This document shows, in pieces, positions 20,964 to 37,654 of a DNA stretch of 64,000 nucleotides. The position numbers and the translations under genes were made by a program. Within the stretch, counting starts at the first letter, position 1. Every line of letters starts with the position of its first letter. This DNA comes from JAWLHK01 sp041690355 [NCBI: bacterium]. Its GTDB lineage: Bacteria; J088; JAWLBW01. The stretch is taken from contig JAWLHK010000025.1 in NCBI GenBank assembly GCA_041690355.1, forward strand, positions 9,888 to 73,887, given 5' to 3'. The notes beneath the pieces are model-generated. The model had not been told where the DNA came from. It saw nothing but the letters and a program-made list of their open reading frames with translations, and did not search any database.

Positions 20964-21356
20964 GGAGATACCGAGATGCGTCGTCAGGGCTTCGCGGGTT
21001 TCACCTTCGTCACCCCACGGGATGCCGGCGAAGTACCAGCCTTCGAGCGCCCCGTTCGTGTGAAAGCGGGCGAGGTCGGGCCGGAGTCCGGCTTGCTGCA
21101 TCCACTCCACGTCCCGGGCGTGAATGACGACGGCCGCCAACGCGGGGCCGGTGTCGAGGCCCAGAAAACCGACGTCATGCTCTTCGGTGAGTACGACACA
21201 GGGGGCGGCGCCCCGCGGCGTCGGGAGCGCGATGCGGTGGACGCCGGGGAACAGGAGGGTGCGGGTCCACGGCGCATCCGGAACGGGGCCATGGGCGGCG
21301 CACCCTTCTTCCATGGCGACCGAGAGCTTGATTTCAACCAGTTCGTATTCCCGCAC
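20943..21356 (-). CDS. Hypothetical protein, 137 aa
   Basis: Begins MREYELVEIKLSVAMEEGCA and is a compact soluble sequence with no signal peptide. The conserved-looking core reads DVGFLGLDTGPALAAVVIHA, followed by ALEGWYFAGIPWGDEGETRE. No known family is recognised. It is convergent with, and overlaps by 21 bases, the PrsW-like gene, and lies 30 bases downstream of the Pro/Ala-rich protein gene (21386-22096), so it may be the second gene of that unit. Confidence 0.6.
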   Translation of the reverse strand: MREYELVEIKLSVAMEEGCAAHGPVPDAPWTRTLLFPGVHRIALPTPRGAAPCVVLTEEHDVGFLGLDTGPALAAVVIHARDVEWMQQAGLRPDLARFHTNGALEGWYFAGIPWGDEGETREALTTHLGISSDGRPG

Positions 21357-21385
21357 GCTCCGTCACCGGTAAAGGTCCGTTTTCC

Positions 21386-22096
21386 TCAGGGCTGTGCGGC
21401 GATGCGCTCGACGCGCAACTGCACTGCTTTGGAATTCGGAAAGTAACTCAGCGTCGCGCGCCCCGGCTTCTCCTGCCAGACGGCGGCGCGATCCTGGTTC
21501 ACGTCGGCCGGTTCGTTCACGGCCACCGGACGGCCCCAGTGCCCTGCGAGCTTCTCGCGCAGTACTTTGTAGAGCTCGCGGTCGGGCCCGGGTTCGTAAA
21601 TCCCCTCGCTGAAGAGGCAGACCATGGATTCGAGCCCGTTCGCAGCCTGGAATTCATAGAGAATCGTCGCCCGGTAGCCTTCGCAGACATCGCGAATGAA
21701 CCAGACGCCGTTGCCGCGTTCGAGCAGGGGACGCTCACCGTAGCGTGCCTGCACGGTGTTTTGCGTATCGCCCCAGAGCATGGGGCCGAGGCCGGTAATC
21801 GGCGGACGGGCGGGCTGGGCCACGGGTGCGACGGCCGGCGGCTGGGGCTTCGGGGCCGTATTGGAACGCACGGTGATGCCTTGAATCGGCGGGGCCGCCG
21901 GCGCGGGGGCGGGGGCTGCCGGAGCCGGCGAAACGGGGGTCGCGACGGTAATGTCGTCGACCACGCCCTCTTCGTCGTCGGGGCCGACGGGCTCTTCGGT
22001 GAGGGCCGGGTCGACGTCTTCGACGAGCGGCTCTTCGACCTCGGGAAATTCGGGGTCGGCCGTGGCAAGCAGAAGGGTGACCAGCAGTACGTTCAT
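21386..22096 (-). CDS. Exported hypothetical protein with acidic and Pro-rich linker
   Basis: 236 residues. A short hydrophobic N-terminus (MNVLLVTLLLATA) suggests export. Then come an acidic stretch (FPEVEEPLVEDVDPALTEE), an Ala/Pro linker, and a C-terminal domain starting GLGPMLWGDTQNTVQARYGE with GYRATILYEFQA. Nothing matches a family I can name. The ATG at 22096 follows AGGAC and starts the hydrophobic segment; a longer frame upstream crosses a heptamer repeat array and is rejected. Confidence 0.65.
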   Translation of the reverse strand: MNVLLVTLLLATADPEFPEVEEPLVEDVDPALTEEPVGPDDEEGVVDDITVATPVSPAPAAPAPAPAAPPIQGITVRSNTAPKPQPPAVAPVAQPARPPITGLGPMLWGDTQNTVQARYGERPLLERGNGVWFIRDVCEGYRATILYEFQAANGLESMVCLFSEGIYEPGPDRELYKVLREKLAGHWGRPVAVNEPADVNQDRAAVWQEKPGRATLSYFPNSKAVQLRVERIAAQP

Positions 22097-22161
22097 GGCA
22101 TGTCCTGAAAAGGTGCTTTTATGATACTTGGGGGGCGGGGGCTCTGCAAAGCGGGGCCTGA

Positions 22162-22225
22162 GATTGACGAAGTACGATTTACGATTGACGATTTCCCGAG
22201 CGACGAGTGACGAATGACGAATTTC
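22162..22225. repeat. Degenerate heptamer array (GATTGAC-type)
   Basis: Seven-base units such as GATTGAC, GAAGTAC, GATTTAC, GATTGAC, then GAGTGAC and GAATGAC run head to tail in the gap between the exported protein and the winged-helix gene. The period is 7 with one slip near 22195. Confidence 0.75.
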
Positions 22226-22297
22226 CGGGAAAGGGCCCTGAACAGAAAGGACGTTCCTGGTTGGCCATTGGGCATCGGCCATAGCCATTGCCGAAGG

Positions 22298-22573
22298 CTA
22301 CGGGCCGCCGAGCACTTCCAAAAGGGCTCCCAGACTAAGCGCCTGCTGCTGCGGATGGCGCAGGGCGCGATCGCCGTGGACCCGATAGAGATTGTTACGC
22401 CCTTCGCGCGTGCGGCTGATGTAGTCGGCGTCTTCCAGGTCCTTGATGATTCGCTGCACGGCCCGCTCGGTAATCTGGACGGCCGTCGCTATCTCGCGCG
22501 CCGTCATGCGCGGATTGCGCGCGATGCACAGAAGCACCTGGGCGTGGTTGGTGAGAAAGGTCCACTCTGACAT
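22298..22573 (-). CDS. Small winged-helix (MarR/ArsR-like) transcriptional regulator
   Basis: 91 residues that are little more than one winged helix: LTNHAQVLLCIARNPRMTAR, recognition-type helix ITERAVQRIIKDLEDADYI, then the wing TREGRNNLYRVHGD. This layout is typical of small DNA-binding regulators that begin with a TNHAQVL-like helix. No ligand domain is visible. It lies just downstream of vapBC on the same strand but separated by 46 bases. Targets are unknown. Confidence 0.8.
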   Translation of the reverse strand: MSEWTFLTNHAQVLLCIARNPRMTAREIATAVQITERAVQRIIKDLEDADYISRTREGRNNLYRVHGDRALRHPQQQALSLGALLEVLGGP

Positions 22574-22619
22574 GCGAAACAGGATACACGAAACGATTGT
22601 CGGTGTCAGGGGCTAGGAT

Positions 22620-23015
22620 TCAAAGGCGAATGGCCTGGAACCCTCCCAGCGGAGCGAGGGCATCGAAGTCGCGATCGTCGTGGACGACGGTAAGTCCGTG
22701 TCGCGCCGCGCAGACGGCGATCAGGCAATCCACGGAAGAGCGCACGGTCAGGCCGAGGCGCCTCGCCCGGCGGTTCAGGGTCGCTGCTTCAAGGAAAACG
22801 TCAGGCGGGAGAGGGCTTTCGACGATCGGCATCGACAGGAGCGCTTCCCTGGCAACGCGGAATGCGGCCTCATCCCGGAAGCCCTGAAGGACTTCTTGAA
22901 GAATGGGAAGACATATCCGAATTTCGTCGAAATCCAGATGGTGTTCGAGATGGAGAGGCCTGGACGCGCGAAAGGTCTTGATCCAGATAGAAGTGTCGAC
23001 CAGGTAACCGGCCAT
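22620..23015 (-). CDS. vapC: PIN-domain ribonuclease toxin, VapC family
   Basis: 131 residues. VapC toxins are Mg-dependent RNases that cut tRNA or rRNA. The acidic PIN residues are in place: Asp in YLVDTSIWI (near residue 7), Glu in ILQEVLQGF (near 43), Asp in SSVDCLIAVCAARHG (near 96), and Asp in VVHDDRDFDAL (near 115). The ATG at 23015 is chosen because it is one base after the vapB stop and begins immediately before the PIN strand; longer versions run through vapB in another frame. Confidence 0.92.
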   Translation of the reverse strand: MAGYLVDTSIWIKTFRASRPLHLEHHLDFDEIRICLPILQEVLQGFRDEAAFRVAREALLSMPIVESPLPPDVFLEAATLNRRARRLGLTVRSSVDCLIAVCAARHGLTVVHDDRDFDALAPLGGFQAIRL

Positions 23016-23016
23016 G

Positions 23017-23250
23017 CTACCGGCGCGGTTTCTGCTTTGGAGAACGATAGGCGGGTGCATCTTCACGCATTTCGGCAAGGTCGCCTTCCCAGGTTCCGCT
23101 GCCGGTCAAGGACAGAATCGTTCGGGCGCGCGCCCGGCGCACGTATTCCCCGAGGATTTCATTGACGGCGCCCGAGTAGGTTTTGGCGCCCGAAAGCCGG
23201 GTCGCCTCTTCGAGCAGCGCAGCATCAAGCACAAGATTTGTGCGTTTCAT
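23017..23250 (-). CDS. vapB: VapB-type antitoxin
   Basis: 77 residues. The N-terminus MKRTNLVLDAALLEEATRLS followed by KTYSGAVNEILGEYVRRARA is the ribbon-helix-helix pattern of VapB/DUF2191 antitoxins; the C-terminal half (GSGTWEGDLAEMREDAPAYR) would wrap the toxin. It precedes vapC with a one-base gap, the normal antitoxin-first order, and probably represses its own promoter in the roughly 150 bases shared with the divergent reductase gene at 23407. Confidence 0.9.
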   Translation of the reverse strand: MKRTNLVLDAALLEEATRLSGAKTYSGAVNEILGEYVRRARARTILSLTGSGTWEGDLAEMREDAPAYRSPKQKPRR

Positions 23251-23406
23251 GTGTATAGTGTGATCCATCTGGACGTGTACGTCAACCGCTTCTTGCGCGC
23301 TGGGCAACCGCCCCGCTTGCCCGTGCGCCATGCCTCCGGTTCCGCTACCATCGACACACAGGGAAGCGCGCCGGGTAAGCATCCACCGGCCGAGAGAGGC
23401 GGACGA

Positions 23407-24402
23407 ATGATTCTGGTGACGGGAGGCACAGGGCTGCTCGGCCTCAACATCGTACGGCAGCTTGCGACCGCGGGCGAAAGGGTGCGCGTGCTCGTGCGCC
23501 CTTCGGCGCAGCCCCGACTCGGCCTCGAGGACATCGAGGTGGAGCAGGCGCCCGGCGACGTGACCGATGCGGAATCGGTGCGGCGTGCCATGCAGGGGGT
23601 GCGCCAGGTGTACCACGTGGCCGCGCTCACCTGGCAGGGGCCGTGGCAGAGCGTGCGGCGGCAGATGGAGGCCGTGAACGTCGGCGGCACGGAGATCGTG
23701 GCCCGGGCCGCGCTCGAAGCGGGGGTTGAGCGGCTCGTGCACACCTCGTCGACCGTGGCCATCGGGCATGGCACGCTCGAGCAGCCCGCGACGGAAGAGA
23801 GCGCGTGGAACTTTGAGGGGTTCGGCCCCTACTACGACACGAAGCACGAGGCCGAGGCGGTCATTCACCGGTTCATCGGCGAAGGGCTCGATGCGGTCAT
23901 CGTGAATCCCGGCTACATGCTCGGGCCGTGGGATATCAAGCCGACGTCGGGGACCATGCTCCTCGAGGCGGCGCGAACCCCCTTCGGCATTCCCTTCTAC
24001 ACCGGCGGCGGCAACAACCTCTGCGACGTCGAGGACGTGGCGGAGGGACACCGGCTCGCGATGGAGAAGGGGGTGGCCGGACGGCGCTATATCCTTGCCA
24101 ACGAGAACCTGCCGTACCGCGAAATCTTCACGCTGGTCAATCGGGCCGTGGGCAAGCCGCCGCCGCGTTTGCGGATGCCGAAGACCCTGCTGCTCGGCGT
24201 CGCGCCGCTGCTGGATGCTGTCGGCTACTTCATGCCCGAGCGGATGGATAAGTACAATTCATCCACGGTCCGCGCCGGCGAGACAGGGTTGTACGTGAGT
24301 CCCGAGCGGGCGGTGCGGGAACTCGGCCTGAAGAGCACGCCGGTGGAGCAGAGCCTGGAGAAAGCGGTCCGCTGGTTCCGCGACCACGGCTACCTGGGCT
24401 GA
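23407..24402 (+). CDS. NAD(P)-dependent epimerase / dihydroflavonol-4-reductase-like protein
   Basis: 331 residues of the extended short-chain dehydrogenase family. The Rossmann motif is at the very start (MILVTGGTGLLGLNIVRQL), VYHVAALTWQGP lies near residue 65, the active-site YxxxK is YYDTKHEAE near 142, preceded by VHTSSTVAIG, and VNPGYMLGPWD lies near 167. These enzymes reduce or epimerise small sugars, sterols or flavonoid-like substrates; the substrate here is not deducible. GAGAGG precedes ATG 23407. Divergent from vapBC. Confidence 0.88.
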   Translation: MILVTGGTGLLGLNIVRQLATAGERVRVLVRPSAQPRLGLEDIEVEQAPGDVTDAESVRRAMQGVRQVYHVAALTWQGPWQSVRRQMEAVNVGGTEIVARAALEAGVERLVHTSSTVAIGHGTLEQPATEESAWNFEGFGPYYDTKHEAEAVIHRFIGEGLDAVIVNPGYMLGPWDIKPTSGTMLLEAARTPFGIPFYTGGGNNLCDVEDVAEGHRLAMEKGVAGRRYILANENLPYREIFTLVNRAVGKPPPRLRMPKTLLLGVAPLLDAVGYFMPERMDKYNSSTVRAGETGLYVSPERAVRELGLKSTPVEQSLEKAVRWFRDHGYLG

Positions 24403-24411
24403 GCCGCCCTT

Positions 24412-24443
24412 GCATCTGGCATCTGCCATCTGCCATCTGCCAT
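24412..24443. repeat. Degenerate heptamer array (CATCTGC-type)
   Basis: Four successive 7-base units (GCATCTG, GCATCTG, CCATCTG, CCATCTG) and a partial fifth, lying between the reductase stop and a long hairpin. Confidence 0.8.
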
Positions 24444-24444
24444 T

Positions 24445-24480
24445 GCAGAAAGGGCGCGGCCCGAGCCGCGCCCTTTCTGC
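24445..24480. terminator. Long perfect hairpin between converging transcripts
   Basis: A 16-bp perfect stem with the 4-base loop CCGA, between the reductase (+) and tRNA-Leu (-). The distal arm ends in CCCTTTCTGC, and its mirror gives TTTCTGC in the other direction, so it can serve both transcripts. No long T run. Confidence 0.75.
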
Positions 24481-24486
24481 GTGAAG

Positions 24487-24573
24487 TGGTGCCGGGAGCG
24501 GGGGTCGAACCCGCATGCCCTCGCGGGCGCGCGATTTTGAGTCGCGTGCGTCTGCCAATTCCGCCATCCCGGC
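24487..24573 (-). tRNA. tRNA-Leu, anticodon CAA, CCA encoded
   Basis: 87 bases on the minus strand. The acceptor stem GCCGGGA pairs with TCCCGGC, then A and an encoded CCA. The anticodon stem is five bp around loop CTCAAAA, giving CAA, which reads TTG leucine codons. A long variable arm (GCCCGCGAGGGC) is typical of leucine tRNA, and the T arm has GTTCGACC. A -10-like TACAAT lies 18 bases upstream (24592-24597). Confidence 0.97.
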
Positions 24574-24655
24574 AAGATGCGAAAGAGGACCATTGTAGCC
24601 GAGCGCGCAGATGTGCTCCAGCGATTGCATGCGATTTTCGGGTATGGTTCGGCCT

Positions 24656-24685
24656 TTGCGCGAGCTTCTCTGCCGGTGCTATAAT
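24656..24685 (+). promoter_or_regulatory. Promoter for the LPP20-like lipoprotein gene
   Basis: TTGCGC (24656-24661), 18-base spacer, perfect TATAAT (24680-24685) preceded by TGC (extended -10). The start codon at 24762 is 76 bases downstream. The same -35 hexamer and spacing occur before rpoB. Confidence 0.7.
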
Positions 24686-24761
24686 CGTCCGCACCGGTAA
24701 CCGGGCGGTGCGAGCCTTCGACCGGCAACTGCCCTCTCCTTCACGCATTTGAGGATGACTC

Positions 24762-25322
24762 ATGAAAAGACTCACGTTCTCGTTGGCTGTGCTGACTTTC
24801 ATATCGGCCTGCGGCAGCAGCCGTACCTTTGTCGAGCAGAGCAGCGGGGCCTGCCCCGAATGGGCTTATAAGGGCCAGGGCGCGTTCCCGGGCGACAATA
24901 CGAAGATTTTCGCGGTCGGTGTGGCTTCGGGCATCAAGAATCCGGCACTTCTGCGCAAGTCCGCCGACCAGCGCGCGCGGGCCGAACTGTCGAACGTGAT
25001 GCGCGTGGCGGTCGAAGAAATGTACGACGATTTTGCCGGCAGCCGCACCGATTTTACCAACGCCGAAGAAATCCAGAAGACCCGTCAGGCGCTGCGCACG
25101 CTCTCCGATACGGTACTGCACGGGTCGACCATCCAGGATCGGTGTAAGGAAGAAGACGGCACGATGTACTCGCTGGTCGTTCTCGACGTGGAAGCGTTCA
25201 AGGACTCGGCCCGCAAGGCGAACGACCTCGACGCGCGCGTACGGACCTACATCGATGCCAATGCAGCCGACGCGTTCAACGACCTCGACGCCAATCTGCA
25301 GCGCCAGCGAGGCCAGCAGTAA
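24762..25322 (+). CDS. LPP20-like lipoprotein
   Basis: 186 residues. Lipoprotein signal peptide with lipobox FISAC (Cys near 17). The mature part starts with PEWAYKGQGAFP, then IFAVGVASGIKNPALLRKSA and DQRARAELSNVMRVAVEEM, the pattern of the LPP20 family, in which an alpha-helix with repeated Ala/Arg follows a short strand. Such proteins sit on the outer membrane; the role is unclear. A short gap separates it from the next lipoprotein, which has a related core (DARRNAENAARANLAQADRY), so the pair may work together. Confidence 0.78.
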   Translation: MKRLTFSLAVLTFISACGSSRTFVEQSSGACPEWAYKGQGAFPGDNTKIFAVGVASGIKNPALLRKSADQRARAELSNVMRVAVEEMYDDFAGSRTDFTNAEEIQKTRQALRTLSDTVLHGSTIQDRCKEEDGTMYSLVVLDVEAFKDSARKANDLDARVRTYIDANAADAFNDLDANLQRQRGQQ

Positions 25323-25326
25323 TTCG

Positions 25327-25776
25327 ATGTCGCTGAGAACCCTCCTCTGCGCAGGGATTCTCCTGAGCGGTCTGGGGTGCGGCGCCGGCAGGCAGAACCA
25401 CCTGCCCGCTCCGACGCCCGCCCCCGACTGGATACAGAAGCCCCCTTCGGAAGTGTTCGGGCGAAAGTGCGAGATCGGCCGTTCGAGCCGCACCTTCCGG
25501 ATGGAGGATGCGCGGCGCAATGCCGAGAACGCGGCGCGGGCCAATCTGGCGCAGGCCGACCGCTACCGCGTAAAGACCGAGGGGCTGGATATCCAGCGGG
25601 AGTCGAGCTCCGGGGGGGCGTCGCAGTTCATTATCGAGGTGGTCCAGGTCTCCTCCGAGGCTGAAGTCACCGAGACCGAGACCATGGGCACCTGGCTCGA
25701 CGTTCGCGGCGAGCATGCCGGCGGTGAGCCGATGGTAACCCATGCTGTCGTCTGTCATCGTGCGGCGGGGCGCTGA
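25327..25776 (+). CDS. Lipoprotein related to the upstream LPP20-like protein
   Basis: 149 residues. Signal peptide with a lipobox ending LSGLGC (Cys near 18), then a Pro-rich linker (APTPAPDWIQKPP), a conserved-looking CEIGRSSRTFRMEDARRNAE helix, and a beta-rich C-terminus (FIIEVVQVSSEAEVTETETM). It starts four bases after the preceding lipoprotein stop. The order linker, short strand, Ala/Arg helix resembles that neighbour, suggesting an old duplication. Confidence 0.75.
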   Translation: MSLRTLLCAGILLSGLGCGAGRQNHLPAPTPAPDWIQKPPSEVFGRKCEIGRSSRTFRMEDARRNAENAARANLAQADRYRVKTEGLDIQRESSSGGASQFIIEVVQVSSEAEVTETETMGTWLDVRGEHAGGEPMVTHAVVCHRAAGR

Positions 25777-25833
25777 CCGGCGGCCTGCCGCCCGTTCCGT
25801 CCTGTTCAGAACGTCTATCCTTCGGGAGTTCCC

Positions 25834-27522
25834 ATGCATCTCCGGCCGCTGTTCCTGTCTGCCGCCTTTCTCGTCCTGGCGCTGACGCCGGCGACGGGCG
25901 GGGCGAGCCCCGTCGACCAGGCAAAGTTCTCGGCCGGCCTGCTCGGCGCGGCCGCCGCGGGCGATGCCTCGGCCGTCGCCTACTTTCTGCAGAACGGCGC
26001 CGACCCGAATTTCCAATCGCGCGACGGGCGCTCACCCTTGCTGCTCGCCTGCAACGCCGACTACTGGCGTGAAGAGGCCCCGGCCTATCGCGAGACGGTG
26101 GCCATGCTGCTGAAGAGTGGCGCCACTCCGAACCTGCAGGACAGCCACGGGCGCACCCCCCTGGCGGCGGCGGTTCAGTCCCGGCGGGTCGAAATTGCCG
26201 GCCTTCTCCTGGCGGCCAAGGGCAACCCCGATCTGGCCGACGTCAATGGGCTGACTCCACTCATGATCGCCGCGCAGAATGCACAAGTGCCCATGGTTCG
26301 CCTTCTGCTCGCCCATGGTGCGCACCCGCTGCTGCAGGACCGCAACGGCAATGCCGCCCTCGATTATGTTCCGACCTCCCGCAAGGGGCAGGTGGCCCCG
26401 CTGCTCGAAGCCGCCGCGCGCGTGGCCGCGCCGCTCCCGGCCCGCAAGGGACCGTCGCTGTCTCCGTTGCTCGCGGCGGCGCACGCCGGCGACTTGAATA
26501 CCCTGCGTAAACTGGTCGTGCGCGCCGAACTGGCGAAGACCGTCGACGACAGCGGTCGCAATGCGCTCATGGTGGCCGCGGCGGCCGGGCAGACCGATGC
26601 TGTGCGCCTTTTGATCGGCCAGGGTGCCGCGGTGGAGTCGACGGCCGCCAACGGCTGGCGTCCGCTGCACTTCGCAGCAGCGAGCGGAAACCTCGATACG
26701 GTCAAGGTCCTTCTGGCCGTGGGGGCGCAGGTCGACGCGAAGAACCGCGACGGCGCCGCTGCCGCCTGGGTCGCTCAGGAGAACGGGCACCGGCACGTCG
26801 TGAAGGCGCTGATCGAAGCGGGCGCCAAGGACGTGCCCCCCGACCGGATGGGGCTCGTTGATGCCCTGCGATCCCGTGACGTAGGCGATGCCGACGGCGT
26901 GCGCCAGTTGCTTGCGGCGGGCTCTGACGTGAATGCGCGCGACGATTCGGGCTGGACGGCGCTCATGTACGCGGCGAGCGGGACGAGCCTGGAGGCTGTG
27001 AAGGAGTTGCTTCGCGCGGGCGCCGACGTGAACGCCGCCGACGGCGACGGCGTCACGGCGCTCATGCTGGCCGTGGCCAACGACCGCCCCGCGCACGCGC
27101 AGGCCCTGCTGGCCGCCGGCGCACAGGTGAACACGGGAGACCGCGACGGGTGGACCGCGCTGTTCTATGCCGCGCGCAAGGATCAGGTGGATTCGGCAAA
27201 GGCGCTTCTTGGTAAAGGAGCCGCCATCGACGCACCGACGCAGGCCGGTTGGACGCCGCTCATGGCGGCGGCCGATCAGGGGCACAGCCGCATGATCGAG
27301 CTGCTGCTCGGGGCGGGCGCAAACGTGAATGCGCGGGACTCCGGCGGGCGCACCGCCCTGATGCTGGCCGCCCAGAACGGCCACCGGGTCTCTATCGGCG
27401 CCCTTCTGAAGAAGGGAGCCAACGCCGATATGAAGGACAGGAAAGGTGAGACTGCGCTCACTGTGGCCCAGAGGCACGGGCACCGCGAGGTGGTGCGGCT
27501 GCTGAAAAACGCGCTACGCTAG
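25834..27522 (+). CDS. Exported ankyrin-repeat protein
   Basis: 562 residues. A signal peptide (LFLSAAFLVLALTPATGGAS, cleaved near residue 27) is followed by about 15 ankyrin repeats, with the usual G-x-TPL(M/L)xAA and GAxVNAxD patterns, for example GLTPLMIAAQNAQVPMVRLL and GWTALMYAASGTSLEAVKEL. The chain is repeats to the end, without an enzymatic domain. Periplasmic ankyrin proteins act in protein-protein contacts and sometimes protect catalases; the partner here is unknown. GGGAG lies seven bases before the ATG. Confidence 0.9.
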   Translation: MHLRPLFLSAAFLVLALTPATGGASPVDQAKFSAGLLGAAAAGDASAVAYFLQNGADPNFQSRDGRSPLLLACNADYWREEAPAYRETVAMLLKSGATPNLQDSHGRTPLAAAVQSRRVEIAGLLLAAKGNPDLADVNGLTPLMIAAQNAQVPMVRLLLAHGAHPLLQDRNGNAALDYVPTSRKGQVAPLLEAAARVAAPLPARKGPSLSPLLAAAHAGDLNTLRKLVVRAELAKTVDDSGRNALMVAAAAGQTDAVRLLIGQGAAVESTAANGWRPLHFAAASGNLDTVKVLLAVGAQVDAKNRDGAAAAWVAQENGHRHVVKALIEAGAKDVPPDRMGLVDALRSRDVGDADGVRQLLAAGSDVNARDDSGWTALMYAASGTSLEAVKELLRAGADVNAADGDGVTALMLAVANDRPAHAQALLAAGAQVNTGDRDGWTALFYAARKDQVDSAKALLGKGAAIDAPTQAGWTPLMAAADQGHSRMIELLLGAGANVNARDSGGRTALMLAAQNGHRVSIGALLKKGANADMKDRKGETALTVAQRHGHREVVRLLKNALR

Positions 27523-27611
27523 AACGGCACCACGGCAACGTCGTCGTCGGCGAGGGCTCTCCATCAGGAGCAGGCTGTGATCGTTGAGTGCGCGCCCGCC
27601 AACACACTGGC

Positions 27612-28391
27612 TTACGGAGCCACGGCCTGCCGGAAGGGAAACCCGGGCATCAGGCGTTGCAAACGCCGCGCGTCGACGATCTTGCTCTCCGGGCCGGCGG
27701 GAGCCGAGGGGAGGGTGAAGTCGGGGGGAAGCTCGCCGCGCGCCTTCCACGCGGCCACGAGGTCGTTCCACACGGCCGGCGCGCCGTTGGCGACATTGAT
27801 CCGCAGGCCGCGGGGAACGTCGGGGGAACCGATGCGGCCGGCCACCGATTCGAGTACGGCCAGGATGTCGTCGACGTGGATCAGGTTGACCCGCTTGTTG
27901 CCGTTGCGGATGCGTCCGCGGCGCACCCAGTCGAGCGGCTGCCGATCGGGCCCGAAGATTCCCGCGAGCTGAAGCACGACGGCCCCCTGTTCGCGCAGCC
28001 ATTCCTCTCCCTCTACGCGCGGCTGGGCGGGATCGAGGGGCCTGTCTTCGGTCACGACGGGGGGAAGGGCCGCGGCCGGTCCTTCCTCCACCCGATAGGC
28101 CGAGGTGCTCCCAAGGACGATCACCGAGTGCGCCCGGTTCCGCACGCGCGCATCGTAGAAGCGCCGCACGGTCGCGAGGGGAACGGCGGGAAACGTCCAC
28201 ACGACGCAGCGGCCGTCGACGGGGAGGGATGGCCAGGTCGTTTCATCCGCCAGGTCGAAGCGGATGGATTTCCGGTCCCCAGGCTCGACCGCACGCCGGG
28301 TGCGCACGGCGTCGGGGTGCAGTTCCGCAAGGCGGCCCCCTACGTATCCGGCCCCGAGGATGAGAAACGGAGGGTGAACCGGCTCGGGCAT
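27612..28391 (-). CDS. NAD-dependent epimerase/dehydratase-like protein (short form)
   Basis: 259 residues. FLILGAGYVGGRLAELHP near residue 9 is a Rossmann loop of the GxGxxG type; SVIVLGSTSAYRVEEG near 88 holds the serine/tyrosine region, and NLIHVDDILAVLESV near 188 is the family's C-terminal helix. It resembles YeeZ-like and related small SDRs whose substrates are unknown. The start ATG overlaps the TGA of the 51-residue gene upstream (TGATG), so translation is coupled. Confidence 0.85.
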   Translation of the reverse strand: MPEPVHPPFLILGAGYVGGRLAELHPDAVRTRRAVEPGDRKSIRFDLADETTWPSLPVDGRCVVWTFPAVPLATVRRFYDARVRNRAHSVIVLGSTSAYRVEEGPAAALPPVVTEDRPLDPAQPRVEGEEWLREQGAVVLQLAGIFGPDRQPLDWVRRGRIRNGNKRVNLIHVDDILAVLESVAGRIGSPDVPRGLRINVANGAPAVWNDLVAAWKARGELPPDFTLPSAPAGPESKIVDARRLQRLMPGFPFRQAVAP

Positions 28392-28546
28392 CAGGATTCC
28401 GGGTCAGAACCGGGTTCCCGGCCTTCGAACGCAGCCTGGACGTCTCTGGGAAGCGGGCGGTCGAGCCACGCCAGGTCACCCCACGCCCCCTTGCCGGCTC
28501 CGAAGCGGCGAGCGCGACGTTGTGTTTCGTCGGGATTCTGCGGCAT
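28391..28546 (-). CDS. Small hypothetical protein, 51 aa
   Basis: Begins MPQNPDETQRRARRFGAGKG and ends in REPGSDPES. The TAGGA motif is correctly placed for ATG 28546; another in-frame ATG lies six bases upstream at 28552. Its stop shares bases with the start of the epimerase gene, which supports it as a translated leader partner. It is hydrophilic, has no signal or known domain, and its function is unknown. Confidence 0.6.
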   Translation of the reverse strand: MPQNPDETQRRARRFGAGKGAWGDLAWLDRPLPRDVQAAFEGREPGSDPES

Positions 28547-28599
28547 GAACATATCCTACCATAGGGGGACCTTGCGGCCGCCGGGCCCGTTCCGCTCAG

Positions 28600-28638
28600 A
28601 AATCAGGAATCAAGGATCAGGTATCAGGAATTTATCAG
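28600..28638. repeat. Degenerate heptamer array (ATCAGGA-type)
   Basis: Seven-base units AATCAGG, AATCAAG, GATCAGG, TATCAGG and a decayed AATTTATCAG lie in the divergent gap before rpoB. Confidence 0.7.
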
Positions 28639-28647
28639 CACGTGTCC

Positions 28648-28677
28648 TTGCGCCCCCCGTCCCCTGCATGGTATAAG
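28648..28677 (+). promoter_or_regulatory. Candidate rpoBC promoter
   Basis: TTGCGC (28648-28653), 18-base spacer, TATAAG (28672-28677). It would give a leader of about 340 bases before the rpoB start at 29023, long enough for regulation in the leader. Confidence 0.45.
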
Positions 28678-29022
28678 ATCAGGATTCACTTCGAACATCC
28701 CGTTCGCGACCCATGGGGGCCGGGCCGGATACCTGGGGGGAATAACAGGAAGAAAAACAGCCGCTTGCAACCTTTCTCGCGGAAAATTCCACGAGAACAG
28801 GGGTAGGGCGATTTTTCTTTTTTTGTCCTTTTCTTACTGTCGGGGGGATGGGCCCGACAGACTCGCTGCAGCCGGGTGCGCTTTTTCGCGGCACCGGCCC
28901 ACGCGGGGACCCGCCTGTAGGCCGGCAGGCACACAATCGAATCACAATTGGGAACATGCCGTTTCCGCACGCCTCGTTTCTGAAGGCGCGTGGGCCGGCT
29001 GTCACACTACCTGGGAGTGACC

Positions 29023-33204
<4,182 letters not shown>

Positions 33205-33292
33205 AGATTGCGATCCACCGGGGGAGGCGGGTTCGTCTCCCGGCCGGTTTCTGGTTGCGAACGATTGAGAGTTTTCTCGTTAGGAGAACGAC

Positions 33293-37483
<4,191 letters not shown>

Positions 37484-37512
37484 GCCTCAGCGCGAATCGG
37501 AATATCGATTCA

Positions 37513-37546
37513 CGGGGGAGCTCTGGAAAGGGCTCCCCCGTTTTCT
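37513..37546 (+). terminator. Rho-independent terminator of rpoBC
   Basis: CGGGGGAGC (37513-37521), 10-base loop, GCTCCCCCG (37532-37540), then TTTTCTTT, 30 bases past the rpoC stop. Confidence 0.92.
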
Positions 37547-37654
37547 TTGGCGGCGTTCCGGCGGAAACCCGGGTGCAAGGCGCGGTTCGACCGGGAAGCG
37601 AATCCGCGAGACCCAGGTGCGGAAATCCGCCTCGCGCTGAGGCTACCATGGTGC

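Larger units (their letters stand above)
28553..29022. other. 470-bp intergenic region upstream of rpoB
   Basis: No convincing gene is seen. It holds a heptamer array (28600-28638), a promoter candidate (28648-28677), a pyrimidine-rich tract (TTTTTCTTTTTTTGTCC near 28811-28828) and then about 190 bases of untranslated leader before rpoB. The ribosomal-protein genes that usually precede rpoB are absent. Confidence 0.7.

Noticed and set aside
23017-24051. Long minus-strand frame extending vapB upstream over the reductase gene
   Set aside because: The real vapB starts at 23250; the upstream part is antisense to a clear SDR gene.
28679-29005. Minus-strand frame upstream of rpoB
   Set aside because: Its text (KKRTRLQRVCRAHPPDSKK in one frame) has no support and it overlaps the rpoB leader.
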